From NCBI GenBank assembly GCA_963763205.1, contig CAVXNQ010000002.1:372001-436000 (forward strand): 64,000 nt of DNA, given 5' to 3'. Of this stretch, positions 42,765 through 52,339 are shown piece by piece. The DNA is from DDH964 sp963763205. GTDB taxonomy: Bacteria > Desulfobacterota > Desulfuromonadia > Desulfuromonadales > DDH964. The position numbers were made by a program, and so were the translations under genes. Under the pieces are notes generated by a model. The model was not told where the DNA came from. It made no database searches and saw nothing but the letters and a program-made list of their open reading frames with translations. Every line of letters starts with the position of its first letter. The first letter of the stretch is position 1.

Positions 42765-44745
42765 TCAAGCCGCCTGGTGGTGCGGACAGGAGAAGTGTTC
42801 GCCGGTGATGTAGCCGTGCACCGGGCAGATGGTGAAAGTCGGGCTGAGGGTGAAGTAGGGGAGGTGGAAGTTCTCCGCGATGCGCCTGCACCAGCACCCG
42901 GGCGGACCGCCAGTCGTCGAGGCGCTCGCCGAGAAAACCGTGGAAGACGGTGCCGCCGGTGTAGAGGGTCTGCAGCGCGTCCTGGTGCATCAGGGCGACG
43001 AAGATGTCCTCGGTGCTCCCCACCGGCAACTGGGTCGAGTTGGTGTAGTAGGGTTCCTCGCTGCCGGCGGTGATGATCTCGGGATAGTGCTTGCGGTCGC
43101 GCTGGGCGAGGCGGAAGCTGGTCCCCTCGGCCGGGGTCGCCTCCAGGTTGTAGAGGTGGCCGGTCTGCTCCTGGAAGACCTCCAGCTGGGTGCGCATGAA
43201 GCGGAGGGTCTCCTCGGCCAGCGCCTGCCCCTGGGGGGTGTCGATGCCGAGGCCGATCAGGTTGCGGCAGGCCTCGTTCATGCCGAGCAGGCCGATGGTC
43301 GAGAAGTGGTTGTCCCAGTAGTGGCCGCTGCGCTCGCGGATGGCGCCGAGGTAGAAGCGGCTGTAGGGGTAGAGCCCCTCCTCGGTGAAGCGCTCGAGCT
43401 GCTTGCGCTTGATCTCCAGCGACTCGTAAGCAAGGCGCATCAGCTCGCCGATGCGGGTGAAGAAGGCCGCCTTGGAATCGGCCAGGTAGGCGGCCCGGGG
43501 GAGGTTCAAGGTGACCACCCCGATCGAGCCGGTCAGCGGGTTGGAGCCGAACAGCCCACCGCCGCGGCGGCGCAGTTCGCGGTTGTCGAGGCGCAGCCGG
43601 CAGCACATGGAGCGGGCATCCTCGGGATCCATGTCCGAGTTGACGAAGTTGGAGAAGTAGGGGATGCCGTACTTGGCGGTCATCTCCCAGATCGGCCGGA
43701 AGCGTTCGCTCTCCCAGTCGAAGCCCTGGACGATGTTGTAGGTGGGGATCGGGAAGGAGAAGATCCGTCCCGAGGCGTCCCCCTCCATCATCACCTCGCA
43801 GAAGGCGCGGTTGAAGAGGTCCATCTCCGCCTGGAACTCGCCGTAGGTGGCCTCCATCAGTTCGCCGCCGATGATCACCGCCTCGTTCGCCATGTTCTTC
43901 GGCGGAGTCATGTCGAGGGTGATGTTGGTGAAGGGGGTCTGGAAACCGACCCGGGTCGGCACGTTCATGTTGAAGATGAATTCCTGCAGCGACTGCTTGA
44001 CCTCGGCGTAGGCGAGGCCGTCGTAGCGGATGAAGGGGGCGAGCAGGGTGTCGAAGCTGGCGAAGGCCTGGGCGCCGGCCGCCTCCCCCTGCAGGGTGTA
44101 GAAGAAGTTGACGGCCTGGCCGAGGGCGGTGCGGAAGTGCTTGGCCGGGCCGCTCTGGACCTTGCCGTAAGCGCCGGTGAAGCCCTTGAGCAGCAGGTCC
44201 TTGAGATCCCAGCCGCAGCAGTAGACCGACAGCATCCCCAGGTCGTGGATGTGAAAATCCCCCTCGCGGTGGGCGTCGGCGATGGTGGCGGGATAGATCT
44301 TGTTCAGCCAGTAGTTGCTGGTGATGTTGGCGGCGATGTGGTTGTTGAGCCCCTGCAGCGAGTAGCCCATGTTGGCGTTCTCGTTGACCCGCCAGTCCTC
44401 CTGGGTGAGGTAGGAATCGATCGCCTCGATCGACTCCTTCATGAACTGCCGGGTCTTGCGCAGGCTGTCGTGCTGCTGGCGGTAGAGGATGTAGGCCTTG
44501 GCGACCTTGGCGTGGCCGTTCTCGATGAGGATCTTCTCGACCAGGTCCTGAACGTTCTCGACCGTCGGCACCCGGCCGTCCTTGTAGAGGACGCCGAGGA
44601 TGCCGGCGACCTGGCGGGTGATGCCGGCCGCCTTGTCCATGTCGCTGCCGCCGACGGCGCGGACCGCCTTGCAGATCGCCGCGGTGATCTTCCCTTCCTC
44701 GAACGGCACCAGCCGCCCGTCGCGCTTGCGGATGAAATCGACCAT
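42765..44745 (-). CDS. nrdD: Class III ribonucleotide reductase catalytic subunit lacking the glycyl-radical segment (frameshifted near its end)
   Basis: About 660 residues that reduce ribonucleoside triphosphates to deoxyribonucleotides without oxygen. An N-terminal ATP-cone (FIRKRDGRLVPFEEGKITAA) is followed by the catalytic barrel with DFHIHDLGMLSVYCCGWDL, QTPFTNITLDM, and SMCCRLRLDNREL. Near 42885 one extra G must be removed to read AENFHLPYFTLSPTFTICPV and end with GEHFSCPHHQAA. That end is the first half of the usual zinc site; the rest, with the radical glycine, is in the next cistron. AGGGAGGAACG precedes the ATG. Confidence 0.9.
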
Positions 44746-44849
44746 CGTTCCTCCCTCCCTGGCTCTCCCGTAGCGTCGACGGGATCGGCTTGCACCAAAA
44801 AACACTGGCTCGAATGTAGCACAGGGGCGGGCGCTGTCAAGGCAAAATG

Positions 44850-44895
44850 CACTATATCTGGAGGAGTTGCGACCAGGGCTCCACTACATCTTGTG
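44850..44895 (-). promoter_or_regulatory. Tandem NrdR boxes upstream of nrdD
   Basis: CACTATATCTGGAG (44850-44863) and CACTACATCTTGTG (44882-44895) each match about 12 of 14 positions of the NrdR-box core CACTATATcTAGTG. Their 32-base spacing, three helical turns, is typical for NrdR pairs. They lie 105-150 bases before the nrdD start. Confidence 0.72.
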
Positions 44896-45023
44896 AAATA
44901 ACCGTGGATTGCCTGTGGACACCCGGTGGATGACGCGGCCAACCCCGCAATATCCTTGACCCTCGCCGGGGCCCATGCTAAACAGTCGATGTTTTCACCC
45001 CCCGACCTGTCCGAGGAGGCGAT

Positions 45024-45443
45024 ATGGCCGAGTTGACCCGCTTCGGCATTTCCATCGACCAGCGACTGCTGGAGAACTTCGATGCCCTGCTCGCCGACAA
45101 GGGCTACGGCAACCGCTCCGAGGCGATCCGCGACCTGATCCGCGCCGCCCTGGTCGAGGAGGACTGGGCCCGGGACGACAAGGAGATGGTCGGCACGGTG
45201 ACCCTGGTCTACGACCACCACACCCGGGATCTCGCCGACAAGCTGACCGAACAGCAGCATGCCCACCACGAGGCCATCGTCTCGACCCTGCACGTCCACC
45301 TCGACGCCCATCACTGCCTGGAGGTGGTGGTGGTCCGCGGCCGGGCCTCGGACGTCAAGCGCCTGGCCGACGAACTGATCGGCACCAAGGGGGTCAAACA
45401 CGGCAAGCTGGTCACCAGCACCACCGGCAAGGACCTTTCCTGA
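45024..45443 (+). CDS. nikR: Nickel-responsive regulator NikR
   Basis: A 139-residue repressor. The N-terminal ribbon-helix-helix (LTRFGISIDQRLLENFDALL, NRSEAIRDLIR) is followed by an ACT-like metal domain. His79, His90, His92 and Cys98 repeat the spacing of the four high-affinity nickel ligands of Escherichia coli NikR (76, 87, 89, 95). It should repress nickel uptake when nickel is plentiful, probably through the site at 41045. It lies upstream of cbiQ in the same direction. Confidence 0.95.
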   Translation: MAELTRFGISIDQRLLENFDALLADKGYGNRSEAIRDLIRAALVEEDWARDDKEMVGTVTLVYDHHTRDLADKLTEQQHAHHEAIVSTLHVHLDAHHCLEVVVVRGRASDVKRLADELIGTKGVKHGKLVTSTTGKDLS

Positions 45444-45551
45444 GCGCTGTCGGCGGCGCTTCCCCATGGGCGGCAATGAAGCCCCCGGTAGCACGAAAAA
45501 TGCATTCGTAGCCACCACCCGTTGCGACCACCCTCCCTCCGGCAGGCAGCC

Positions 45552-46364
45552 ATGGCTGGCATCGACTCGACACTCTTCGACATCGGCGCCCTCGACACCC
45601 TGGCCCAGGGCGATTCGGCGGTGCATCGTCTCGACCCGCGCGCCAAGCTCCTGACCTGCCTGGTCTTTCTGGTCTGCATCGCCTCCTTCGACAAGTATGC
45701 CCTGGCGGCCCTGCTCCCCTACCTGGTCTTTCCGCTGGCGCTGGCGACCGGCGCCCGGCTCCCGCTCGGGTTCCTGGCCAAGCGGCTGCTGCTGGTCGCC
45801 CCCTTCGCCGTCTTCATCGGCATCTTCAATCCCCTTTTCGACCACCAGGTGCTGTTCCACCTCGGCCCCTGGGCGGTCACCGGCGGCTGGGTCTCCTTCG
45901 CCTCGATCCTGCTGCGCTGCGTCCTGACCATCGGCATCGCCCTGGTCCTGATCGCCACCACCAGCTTCCCCGGGGTCTGCCTGGCCCTGGAGGGGATCGG
46001 CGCGCCGCGGGTCTTCGCCGTCCAGCTGCTGCTCCTCTACCGCTACCTGTTCGTCCTCGGCGACGAGGCGCTGCGCATGGTGCGGGCAAGGGCCCTGCGC
46101 TCCTGCCGCGGCCGCGGCCAGGGGATAAAGGTCTACGGGGCGATGCTCGGGCAGCTGCTGCTGCGCACCCTGGAACGGGCCCAGCGCGTCCACCGGGCCA
46201 TGCTCTGCCGCGGCTTCAGCGGGGAATTCCACTCCCTGCGGCGGCTGCGCATCGGCCGGGCCGAACTGTTCTTCACCGGCGGCTGGTCGGCCTTCTTTGT
46301 CCTGCTGCGATTCGTCAACCTGCCGCAGCTCCTCGGGAGCTGGGTCATGGAGCTGCTGCGATGA
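45552..46364 (+). CDS. cbiQ: ECF transporter transmembrane (T) subunit CbiQ
   Basis: A 270-residue membrane coupling subunit. The RLDPRAKLL start and the two coupling helices with RARALRSCRGRG and ERAQRVHRAMLCRGFSGEF are the standard EcfT motifs that contact the ATPases. It should join CbiM with CbiO. The ATG at 45552 has only a weak upstream site; an ATG ten codons earlier is possible. It overlaps cbiO by ATGA. Confidence 0.93.
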   Translation: MAGIDSTLFDIGALDTLAQGDSAVHRLDPRAKLLTCLVFLVCIASFDKYALAALLPYLVFPLALATGARLPLGFLAKRLLLVAPFAVFIGIFNPLFDHQVLFHLGPWAVTGGWVSFASILLRCVLTIGIALVLIATTSFPGVCLALEGIGAPRVFAVQLLLLYRYLFVLGDEALRMVRARALRSCRGRGQGIKVYGAMLGQLLLRTLERAQRVHRAMLCRGFSGEFHSLRRLRIGRAELFFTGGWSAFFVLLRFVNLPQLLGSWVMELLR

Positions 46365-47128
46365 GTCACCACATCGTCGCCGTCAACGACCTGCACTACC
46401 GCTACGCCGACGGCACCGCCGCCTTGCGCGGACTCACCTTCGCCATCCACCACGGCGAAGCGGTGGCCATCGTCGGCGCCAACGGCGCCGGCAAATCGAC
46501 CCTGCTGCTGCATCTGAACGGCTACCTCACCCCGCAGCAGGGGGAGGTGCGCATCGGCGATTTCCCCCTGACCAAGGCGACCCTGCCGAGCATCCGCCGG
46601 ACCGTCGGCATGGTCTTCCAGGACCCCGACGACCAGCTCTTCATGCCGACGGTCGAGGAGGACGTCGCCTTCGGACCGCTCAACCTCGGACTCCCCCCGG
46701 AAGAAGTCGAACAGCGGGTCACCGCCGCCCTGCAGCAAGTCGCTGCCCTGCACCTGCGCCGGCGCCCTCCCCACCGTCTCTCCGGCGGCGAAAAGCGGGC
46801 GGTGGCCATCGCCACCGTGCTCGCCATGAGTCCCGACATCCTGGTCATGGACGAACCGACCACCGGTCTCGATCCCCGGGGGCGGCGGCTGCTCATCGAG
46901 CGCCTGGCCGCCTTCCACCACACCCGGATCATCGCCACTCACGACCTCGATCTGGTCCTCGACCTCTGTCCGCGGACCATCGTCATCCATGACGGCAAGG
47001 TCACCGCCGACGGCCCGACCGCGGCGATCTTCAACGATGCCCCCCTCCTCGCCGCCAGCCATTTGGAAAAACCGTTGCGGCTGCAGGGCTGTCCGGTCTG
47101 CGGCGGCAAGGATCCCCGGCGCCCCTGA
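46361..47128 (+). CDS. cbiO: ECF transporter ATPase CbiO
   Basis: A 255-residue ABC ATPase. Walker A is GANGAGKST, the Q-loop VFQDPDDQLF, the signature LSGGEKRAVAIA, Walker B ILVMDEPTTGLD and the switch His lies in IATHDLD. The tail ends in GCPVCGG, a CxxC pair absent from most ECF ATPases. It powers the Ni/Co importer with CbiQ and CbiM, the latter encoded 5 kb away on the other strand. Confidence 0.93.
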   Translation: MSHHIVAVNDLHYRYADGTAALRGLTFAIHHGEAVAIVGANGAGKSTLLLHLNGYLTPQQGEVRIGDFPLTKATLPSIRRTVGMVFQDPDDQLFMPTVEEDVAFGPLNLGLPPEEVEQRVTAALQQVAALHLRRRPPHRLSGGEKRAVAIATVLAMSPDILVMDEPTTGLDPRGRRLLIERLAAFHHTRIIATHDLDLVLDLCPRTIVIHDGKVTADGPTAAIFNDAPLLAASHLEKPLRLQGCPVCGGKDPRRP

Positions 47129-47167
47129 ACGGCCCCGCGGGCCGCGGAACTGTCTTGAAAACGCAGC

Positions 47168-47196
47168 AACGCCGGCGGAACGTTTCCGTCGGCGTT
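47168..47196. terminator. Terminator-like hairpin between convergent cbiO and livF
   Basis: AACGCCGGCGGAA and TTCCGTCGGCGTT form a 13-pair stem with one G-T wobble and a three-base loop. No long T tract follows. Confidence 0.55.
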
Positions 47197-47256
47197 GGCG
47201 ATTCGGGGGTGTTGAAGGCGGCCGCGCCCTGCTGTCCCGGCCGCCCGGGATCGGGA

Positions 47257-47966
47257 TCAGAGCCCCAGGTAGGCCTTTTTCACCTGGTCGTTGTTGAGCA
47301 GGTTCTGCGCCTGGTCGACCAGGGTGATGCGGCCGTTTTCCATGACATAGCCGCGGTGGGCGAGCTTGAGGGCCTGGTTGGCGTTCTGCTCGACCAGGAA
47401 GATGGTGGTGCCGCTCTCGTCGTTGATCTTCTTGATGATCTCGAAGATCTGCTTGATGATCAGCGGCGCCAGGCCCAGCGACGGCTCGTCGAGCAGCAGC
47501 AGGCGCGGCCGGGCCATCAGCGCCCGGCTGATGGCCAGCATCTGCTGCTCGCCGCCGGAGAGGGTGCCGCCGGCCTGGTGGCGGCGCTGGGCGAGGATCG
47601 GAAAGAGGTCCATGACGTAGTCCAGGTCCTGTTGCATCCCCGCCTTGTCCCGGCGCAAAAAGGCACCCATCTCCAGGTTCTCGAGCACCGTCATCTGCGG
47701 GAAAGATGTGCCGCCCCTCGGGGACCTGGCAGATCCCCAGGGCGACGATCTTCTCCGGGCTCAGGCGCTGGATGGGCGTCCCCGCGAAAGGCGATCTCGC
47801 CGCGGCGCGGCGGGACCACGCCGCAGATCGACATCAGGGTGGTGGTCTTGCCGGCGCCGTTGGCGCCGATCAGGGTGACGATCTCCCCTTCCGCGACGTC
47901 GATGCTGACCTGCTTCAGCGCCTGGATGTTGCCGTAGAAGGTATCGACCCCGCGCAGCTCAAGCAT
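47257..47966 (-). CDS. livF: Branched-chain amino acid ABC transporter ATPase LivF (two frameshifts)
   Basis: About 236 residues. LELRGVDTFYGNIQALKQVS, Walker A GANGAGKTTT, QVPEGRHIFPQMTVLENLEMG, signature LSGGEQQMLAISRAL and Walker B LLLLDEPSLGLAP identify LivF. The frame is lost near 47785 (GGGG should be GGG before ACGCCCATCCAG) and near 47700 (CCC should be CC in TTTCCCGCAG). It is the last gene of the livJHMGF operon and overlaps livG. Confidence 0.88.
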
Positions 47967-48764
47967 CGGCTTCCTCCCCGAGGTAGGCCTCGATCACCTG
48001 CGGATTGCCCCTGATCTGCAGCGGGGTCCCGTCGGCGATTTTCTTGCCGTACTCCATGACGTAGATCCGGTCGGAAATGTTCATCACCAGCTTCATGTCG
48101 TGTTCGATGAGCAGGATGGCGATCCGCTCCTCCTCGCGGATGCGCACGATCAGCTCGTCCAGTTCCTGGGTCTCCTGGGGGTTCATGCCGGCGGCCGGCT
48201 CGTCGAGCAGCAGCAGAAAGGGCTCGGTGGCCAGGGCCCGGGCGATCTCCAGCCGGCGCTGGGCGCCGTAGGGGAGGTTGCGGGCGAACTCGTTGGCAAA
48301 CTCGGCCAGCCCGACCTTTTCCAGCAGGGCGTAGCTCTTCTGCACCGTCTCCCGCTCCTGGCGGCGGGCGGTGGCGCCGCGCAGCACGGCGCCGAGGATG
48401 CTGGTGGTGGTCCGGCAGTGGCGGCCGATCATCACGTTCTCCAGCACCGTCATCGCCGGAAAGAGGCGGATGTTCTGAAAGGTGCGGGCCATGCCGATGG
48501 TCGGTGACCGTGTTCGGCTTGAGGCCGTTGATGCGCTGGCTCTCTGCGCCCCGGCGGATGGACCAGGATGTCCCCCTTGGTCGGGTCGTAGATGCCGGTC
48601 ACGCAGTTGAAAAAGGTCGTCTTGCCGGCGCCGTTGGGGCCGATCAGGGCGACGATCTCGCCGGCGCGGACCTCCAGGGAAACGCTATCGACGGCCCGCA
48701 GGCCGCCGAAGTCCATGGTCAGGTCCCGGACCTCCAGCAGGAGGTCGCTGCGCGCCTCACTCAT
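47959..48764 (-). CDS. livG: Branched-chain amino acid ABC transporter ATPase LivG (two frameshifts)
   Basis: About 268 residues. LLLEVRDLTMDFGGLRAVDS, Walker A GPNGAGKTTFFN, GMARTFQNIRLFPAMTVLENV, Walker B LLLLDEPAAGMNP and IEHDMKLVM are typical LivG. Signature LPYGAQRRLEIARAL is intact. Two one-base insertions, near 48557 (GGGGC) and near 48500 (GACC), separate the parts. It overlaps livM upstream and livF downstream. Confidence 0.88.
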
Positions 48765-50009
48765 GGCCGGCCTCCTCTGCCAGATGCAACTCGTACTTCC
48801 GCCGGCGGTTGGCGATCAGCCCTTCGGGGCGGAAAATCATCATCAGCACCAGGACGGCGCCGAAGACCAGCATCCGGTAATCGGAAAACGCCCGCAGGTA
48901 CTCGGGGAGTCAGCATCAGCACCAGGGCGGCGATGATCACCCCGAGGATCGAGCCCATGCCGCCCAGCACGACGATGGAGAGGACGATGGCCGACTCCAT
49001 GAAGGTGAAGCTGTTGGGATTGATGTAGGTGTTGCGGGCGGCGAAGATCACCCCCACCAGGCCGGCCCAGAAGGCGCCGAGGGCGTAGGCGGAAAGCTTG
49101 GTGCGGGCCATGTCGATGCCCATCGCCACGCAGGCGATCTCGTCCTCGCGCAGGGCCATCCAGGCCCGGCCGATGCGCGAATCCTTGAGGCGGTTGGTGA
49201 CAAAGATGGTCAACAGCACCAGAACGATCATCAGGTAGTAGATATAGGTGGTCACCCCTTCGAGCTGCAGGTGCAGGCCGAACAGGCCCGGCGGCGAGAT
49301 GTTGGCGAATCCCCTTGGCGCCATTGGTCAACTGCCTCCCAGTTCTCGATGACGATCTTGGCGATGGAACCGAAACCGAGGGTGACGATCGCCAGGTAGT
49401 CGCCGCGCAGGCGCAGGATCGGAAAACCGAGCAGAATGCCGAACAGGCCAGCCCACCAGGCCGCCGAGGGGCAGGCAGGTCCAGAAGCCGAGGCCGAAGA
49501 TGTGGTTGAGAATGCCGTAGGTGTAGGCGCCGACAGCGAAAAAGGCGACATAGCCGAGATCGAGCAGGCCGGCCAGACCGACGGTGATGTTCAGCCCCAG
49601 GCCGAGGACCACGTAGATCAGGGCCAGGACCATGATGTTGACCTGGTAGGTGGAGACCAGCCAGGGGAAGATCACCGCCGCCAGCGCCAGAGGCCAGCAG
49701 CAGCGGCCGGTAGAGGGCCGGCTCATCGAGCAGCCGCTGGCCGAGGTGCGGGCGGGTCGCCTCGTCGCCGCCCTGTTCGAGCCGCTTGCTCGCGCCGCGC
49801 CCGCGGCCTCCAGGGCGAAGCGCCAGGCGAGGGAGAGGAGAAAGGCGCCGAGGCCGACCCAGAGCAGGTTCACCAGCGCCATTCCACCTGGTTCTTGAGG
49901 GTGTTGACCCTGACCACCATGATCGGAAAGGTCAGGAACATGAACCACAGGGCGATGCCGCAGGGATGTTTAAGTATTTATCATCATTAGCCGTTGATGC
50001 AACGCTCAT
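48757..50009 (-). CDS. livM: Branched-chain amino acid permease LivM (several frameshifts)
   Basis: About 415 residues of an inner-membrane permease with an N-terminal extension of the LivM type. IYVVLGLGLNITVGLAGLLD, FWTCLPLGGLV, RGDYLAIVTLGFGSIAKI, GRAWMALREDEIACVAMG and SAIVLSIVVLGGMGSILGV are well conserved, ending with DYRMLVFGAVLVLMMIFRPE. At least five one-base shifts break the frame, among them near 48908, 49315, 49330, 49450 and in the 49690-49800 segment. The start MSVASTANDD, two bases past the livH stop, is tentative since it also needs a one-base correction. Confidence 0.82.
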
Positions 50010-50010
50010 G

Positions 50011-50919
50011 CTAGACCTTCTGCCGCACCGCCTTGCCGAGCAGGCCGGAGGGACGCAGGATCAGGATCAGCACCAGGATGCCGAAGGCGAAGACATCCTC
50101 GTAGGCACTGGAGATATAGCCGGCGGCGAAGGACTCGGCGAGGCCCAGGACCAGGCCGCCGAGGACCGCCCCGGGGACGTTGCCGATGCCGCCGAGGACC
50201 GCCGCGGTGAAGGCTTTGACTCCCGGCCATAAAACCGATGTAGAAGTTGATCTGGCCCACTGTAGGAGCCGATCAGGACCCCGCCGATGGCCGCCAGCAC
50301 CGAGCCGATGACGAAGGTCAGGGAGATCACCTGGTCGACATTGATCCCCACCAGCCGGGCCATGGTCATGTCCTGCTGGGTGGCCCGCATCGCCTTGCCG
50401 ATGCGGGTGAACTTGATCAGCACGGTGAGCGGCGACCATGGTCAGGGCCGTCGTCACCAGGATCACCAGGTCGGCGGAGCCGATGATAGGCGGCGTAGCG
50501 GGTCCAGAAACTTGAACTCCGGGATCAGCGCCGGAAAGGGGAGAAAGTCCGGGGTCTGCGAGAGCAGCACGTAGTTCTGCAGAAAGATCGACATGCCGAT
50601 GGCGCTGATCAGTGGCGACAGGCGCGGCGCGTTGCGCAGCGGCCGGTAGGCGACCCGTTCCAGGGTGTAGCCGTAGGCGGCGGCGTAGATCATCGCCACC
50701 AGGGCCGCCAGGATCAGGATCGAGACCCCGGAAAAGCCGTAGATGGTCAGCACCCCGGAGACGATCAGGGCGACGAAGGCGCCGATCATGTAGATCTCGC
50801 CATGGGCGAAGTTGATCAGCTGGATGATGCCGTAGACCATGGTGTAGCCCAGCGCGATCAGCGCGTAGATGCTCCCCTTGGTCAGGCCGCCTAACAGAGA
50901 GTTCGAGAAAGTAGTCCAT
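50011..50919 (-). CDS. livH: Branched-chain amino acid permease LivH (several frameshifts)
   Basis: About 302 residues. GSIYALIALGYTMVYGIIQL, INFAHGEIYMIGAFVA, IGMSIFLQNYVLL, GKAMRATQQDMTMARLVGIN and the C-terminal AFTAAVLGGIGNVPGAVLGG are the usual LivH landmarks. The frame is broken near 50895, 50510, 50432, 50262 and 50225; four of the five are one-base insertions and one is probably a deletion. It follows livJ after a terminator-like hairpin. Confidence 0.85.
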   Translation of the reverse strand: MDYFLELSVRRPDQGEHLRADRAGLHHGLRHHPADQLRPWRDLHDRRLRRPDRLRGADHLRLFRGLDPDPGGPGGDDLRRRLRLHPGTGRLPAAAQRAAPVATDQRHRHVDLSAELRAALADPGLSPLSGADPGVQVSGPATPPIIGSADLVILVTTALTMVAAHRADQVHPHRQGDAGHPAGHDHGPAGGDQCRPGDLPDLRHRLGAGGHRRGPDRLLQWARSTSTSVLWPGVKAFTAAVLGGIGNVPGAVLGGLVLGLAESFAAGYISSAYEDVFAFGILVLILILRPSGLLGKAVRQKV

Positions 50920-50970
50920 GACGTAATGCCGGAGAGGGCTCCCTTCGACCCGCCGTCGCAGGTCGGGCGA

Positions 50971-51006
50971 GGAAAAATTCAGGGGACAGGCAGCGCCTGT
51001 CCCCTG
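50971..51006 (-). terminator. Intra-operon terminator/attenuator between livJ and livH
   Basis: CAGGGGACAGGC and GCCTGTCCCCTG form a perfect 12-pair stem with a three-base loop; on the minus strand GAATTTTTCC follows. It lies 22 bases after the livJ stop, the classic place for a partial terminator that keeps binding protein in excess over the permease. Confidence 0.8.
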
Positions 51007-51027
51007 GGGTGTCGGTGGTAAAGCCGG

Positions 51028-52164
51028 TTACTGGACCTCGACGAACTGGCCGTTTTCGAACCTGGTAGACGGAGAAGCCGACCCCCTCGGCGTCGCCGTG
51101 GGCGTCGAACTTGATGCGGCCGACGGTGGTATCGACCGGCGAACTCTTGAGGGCCTTGGCCAGGGCGGCGGAGTCGGTCCCGCCGGCCACCTGGATGGCG
51201 TGCAGCAGGGCCTGCATGGCCGCATAGCCCTGGTCGAAGAAGGTCCCCGGCTCGGCGCCGTAAGCCTTCTTGAAGGCCTCGTGGGCGGCCTGGTTCACGG
51301 GAAACTTGGAGACGTCCATGGGACCGGTGGCGTAGACCCCCTCGGCGTTCTTGCCGGCGATCTCCAGAAAACCGTTCCCCTTGACCCCGTCGGGACCGAT
51401 GAAGGGGATCCGAATACGCTTCCGCTTCATCTGCGACACCAGCTTGGAGGCTTCGGGGTGGTAGCCGCCGAAGATCACCGCATCGGCCCCTTCGCGGCGC
51501 AGCTTCTGCACCACCGCCGAGTAGTCGAGAGCGCCCGGGGTGATCCCTTCGTACATCACCACCTGGGCCTTGCCACCGGCCTCGATGGCCGCCTTGGCGA
51601 AGTCGGCGAAACCCTTGCCGTAGTCCCCCTTGTCGTGGATGATGGCGATCTTCTTGGCGCCGAGTTTGCCGGTCACGAAGGAGGCGGCCAGCTTGCCCTG
51701 CTCGTCATCGGGGGCGATGGTTCGGATAGAAGTTGGGATAGTCGCCGCTTTTGGTCAGCGGCGGATTGGTCGCCGAGGGGGAGATGGCGATGATCCCTGC
51801 GTTTTTGTAGATCCCCAGGGCCGCCTTGGTGGCCCCGGAGCAGATATGGCCGATGACCGCCTGGGCGCCGTCGGAGACCAGCTTGGTGGCGACGTTGGTG
51901 GCGATCTCCGGCTTGCACTGGTCGTCCTGGATCAGCAGTTCGACCTGCTTGCCGAGGATGCCGCCCTTGGCATTGACGTCCTTGACGATCATCTCGGCCG
52001 GCCTGCTTGGTCGGGATGCCGTAAGGAGCCAGATCGCCGCTGTAGGGACCGGCGACGCCGATCTTGATGGTTTCGGCCGCGCCGGCCTGCCCCGGCAGAA
52101 CCAGCCCGACAAGGGAGAGCAGTATGGCCAGCACCAGGGAACGTGCAAAGGGAATCGGTGGCAT
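51028..52164 (-). CDS. livJ: Branched-chain amino acid periplasmic binding protein (three frameshifts)
   Basis: About 378 residues. A signal peptide (1-29, ending QAGAAE) precedes the mature part: IKIGVAGPYSGDLAPYG, IVKDVNAKGGILGKQVELL, GAQAVIGHICSGAT, SPSATNPPLT, IAIIHDKGDYGKGFADF, DAVIFGGYHPEASKLV and FDQGYAAMQALLHAI. One-base insertions lie near 52000, 51724 and 51062. The ATG at 52164 follows AAAGGAGAAATCC. It captures leucine, isoleucine or valine for LivHMGF. Confidence 0.88.
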
Positions 52165-52339
52165 GATGGATTTCTCCTTTTCCGGGATTTGGTCAGATCG
52201 GTGCAATGGTCAAACATTCGAACCCTATTTATAAAGGAAGCGCTGCAGCAGGTCAACCCGCAACGATCAGGACCTCCCGGCCAGCCAAGGGTCCGCAGCG
52301 GAGTGTCCATCCCGCTGCAATGTTGCACGTGGCCATCGC

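Noticed and set aside
47257..52164. Programmed frameshifting as explanation for the liv genes
   Set aside because: There are too many sites, in ordinary short runs, without slippery heptamers or common stimulatory structures.
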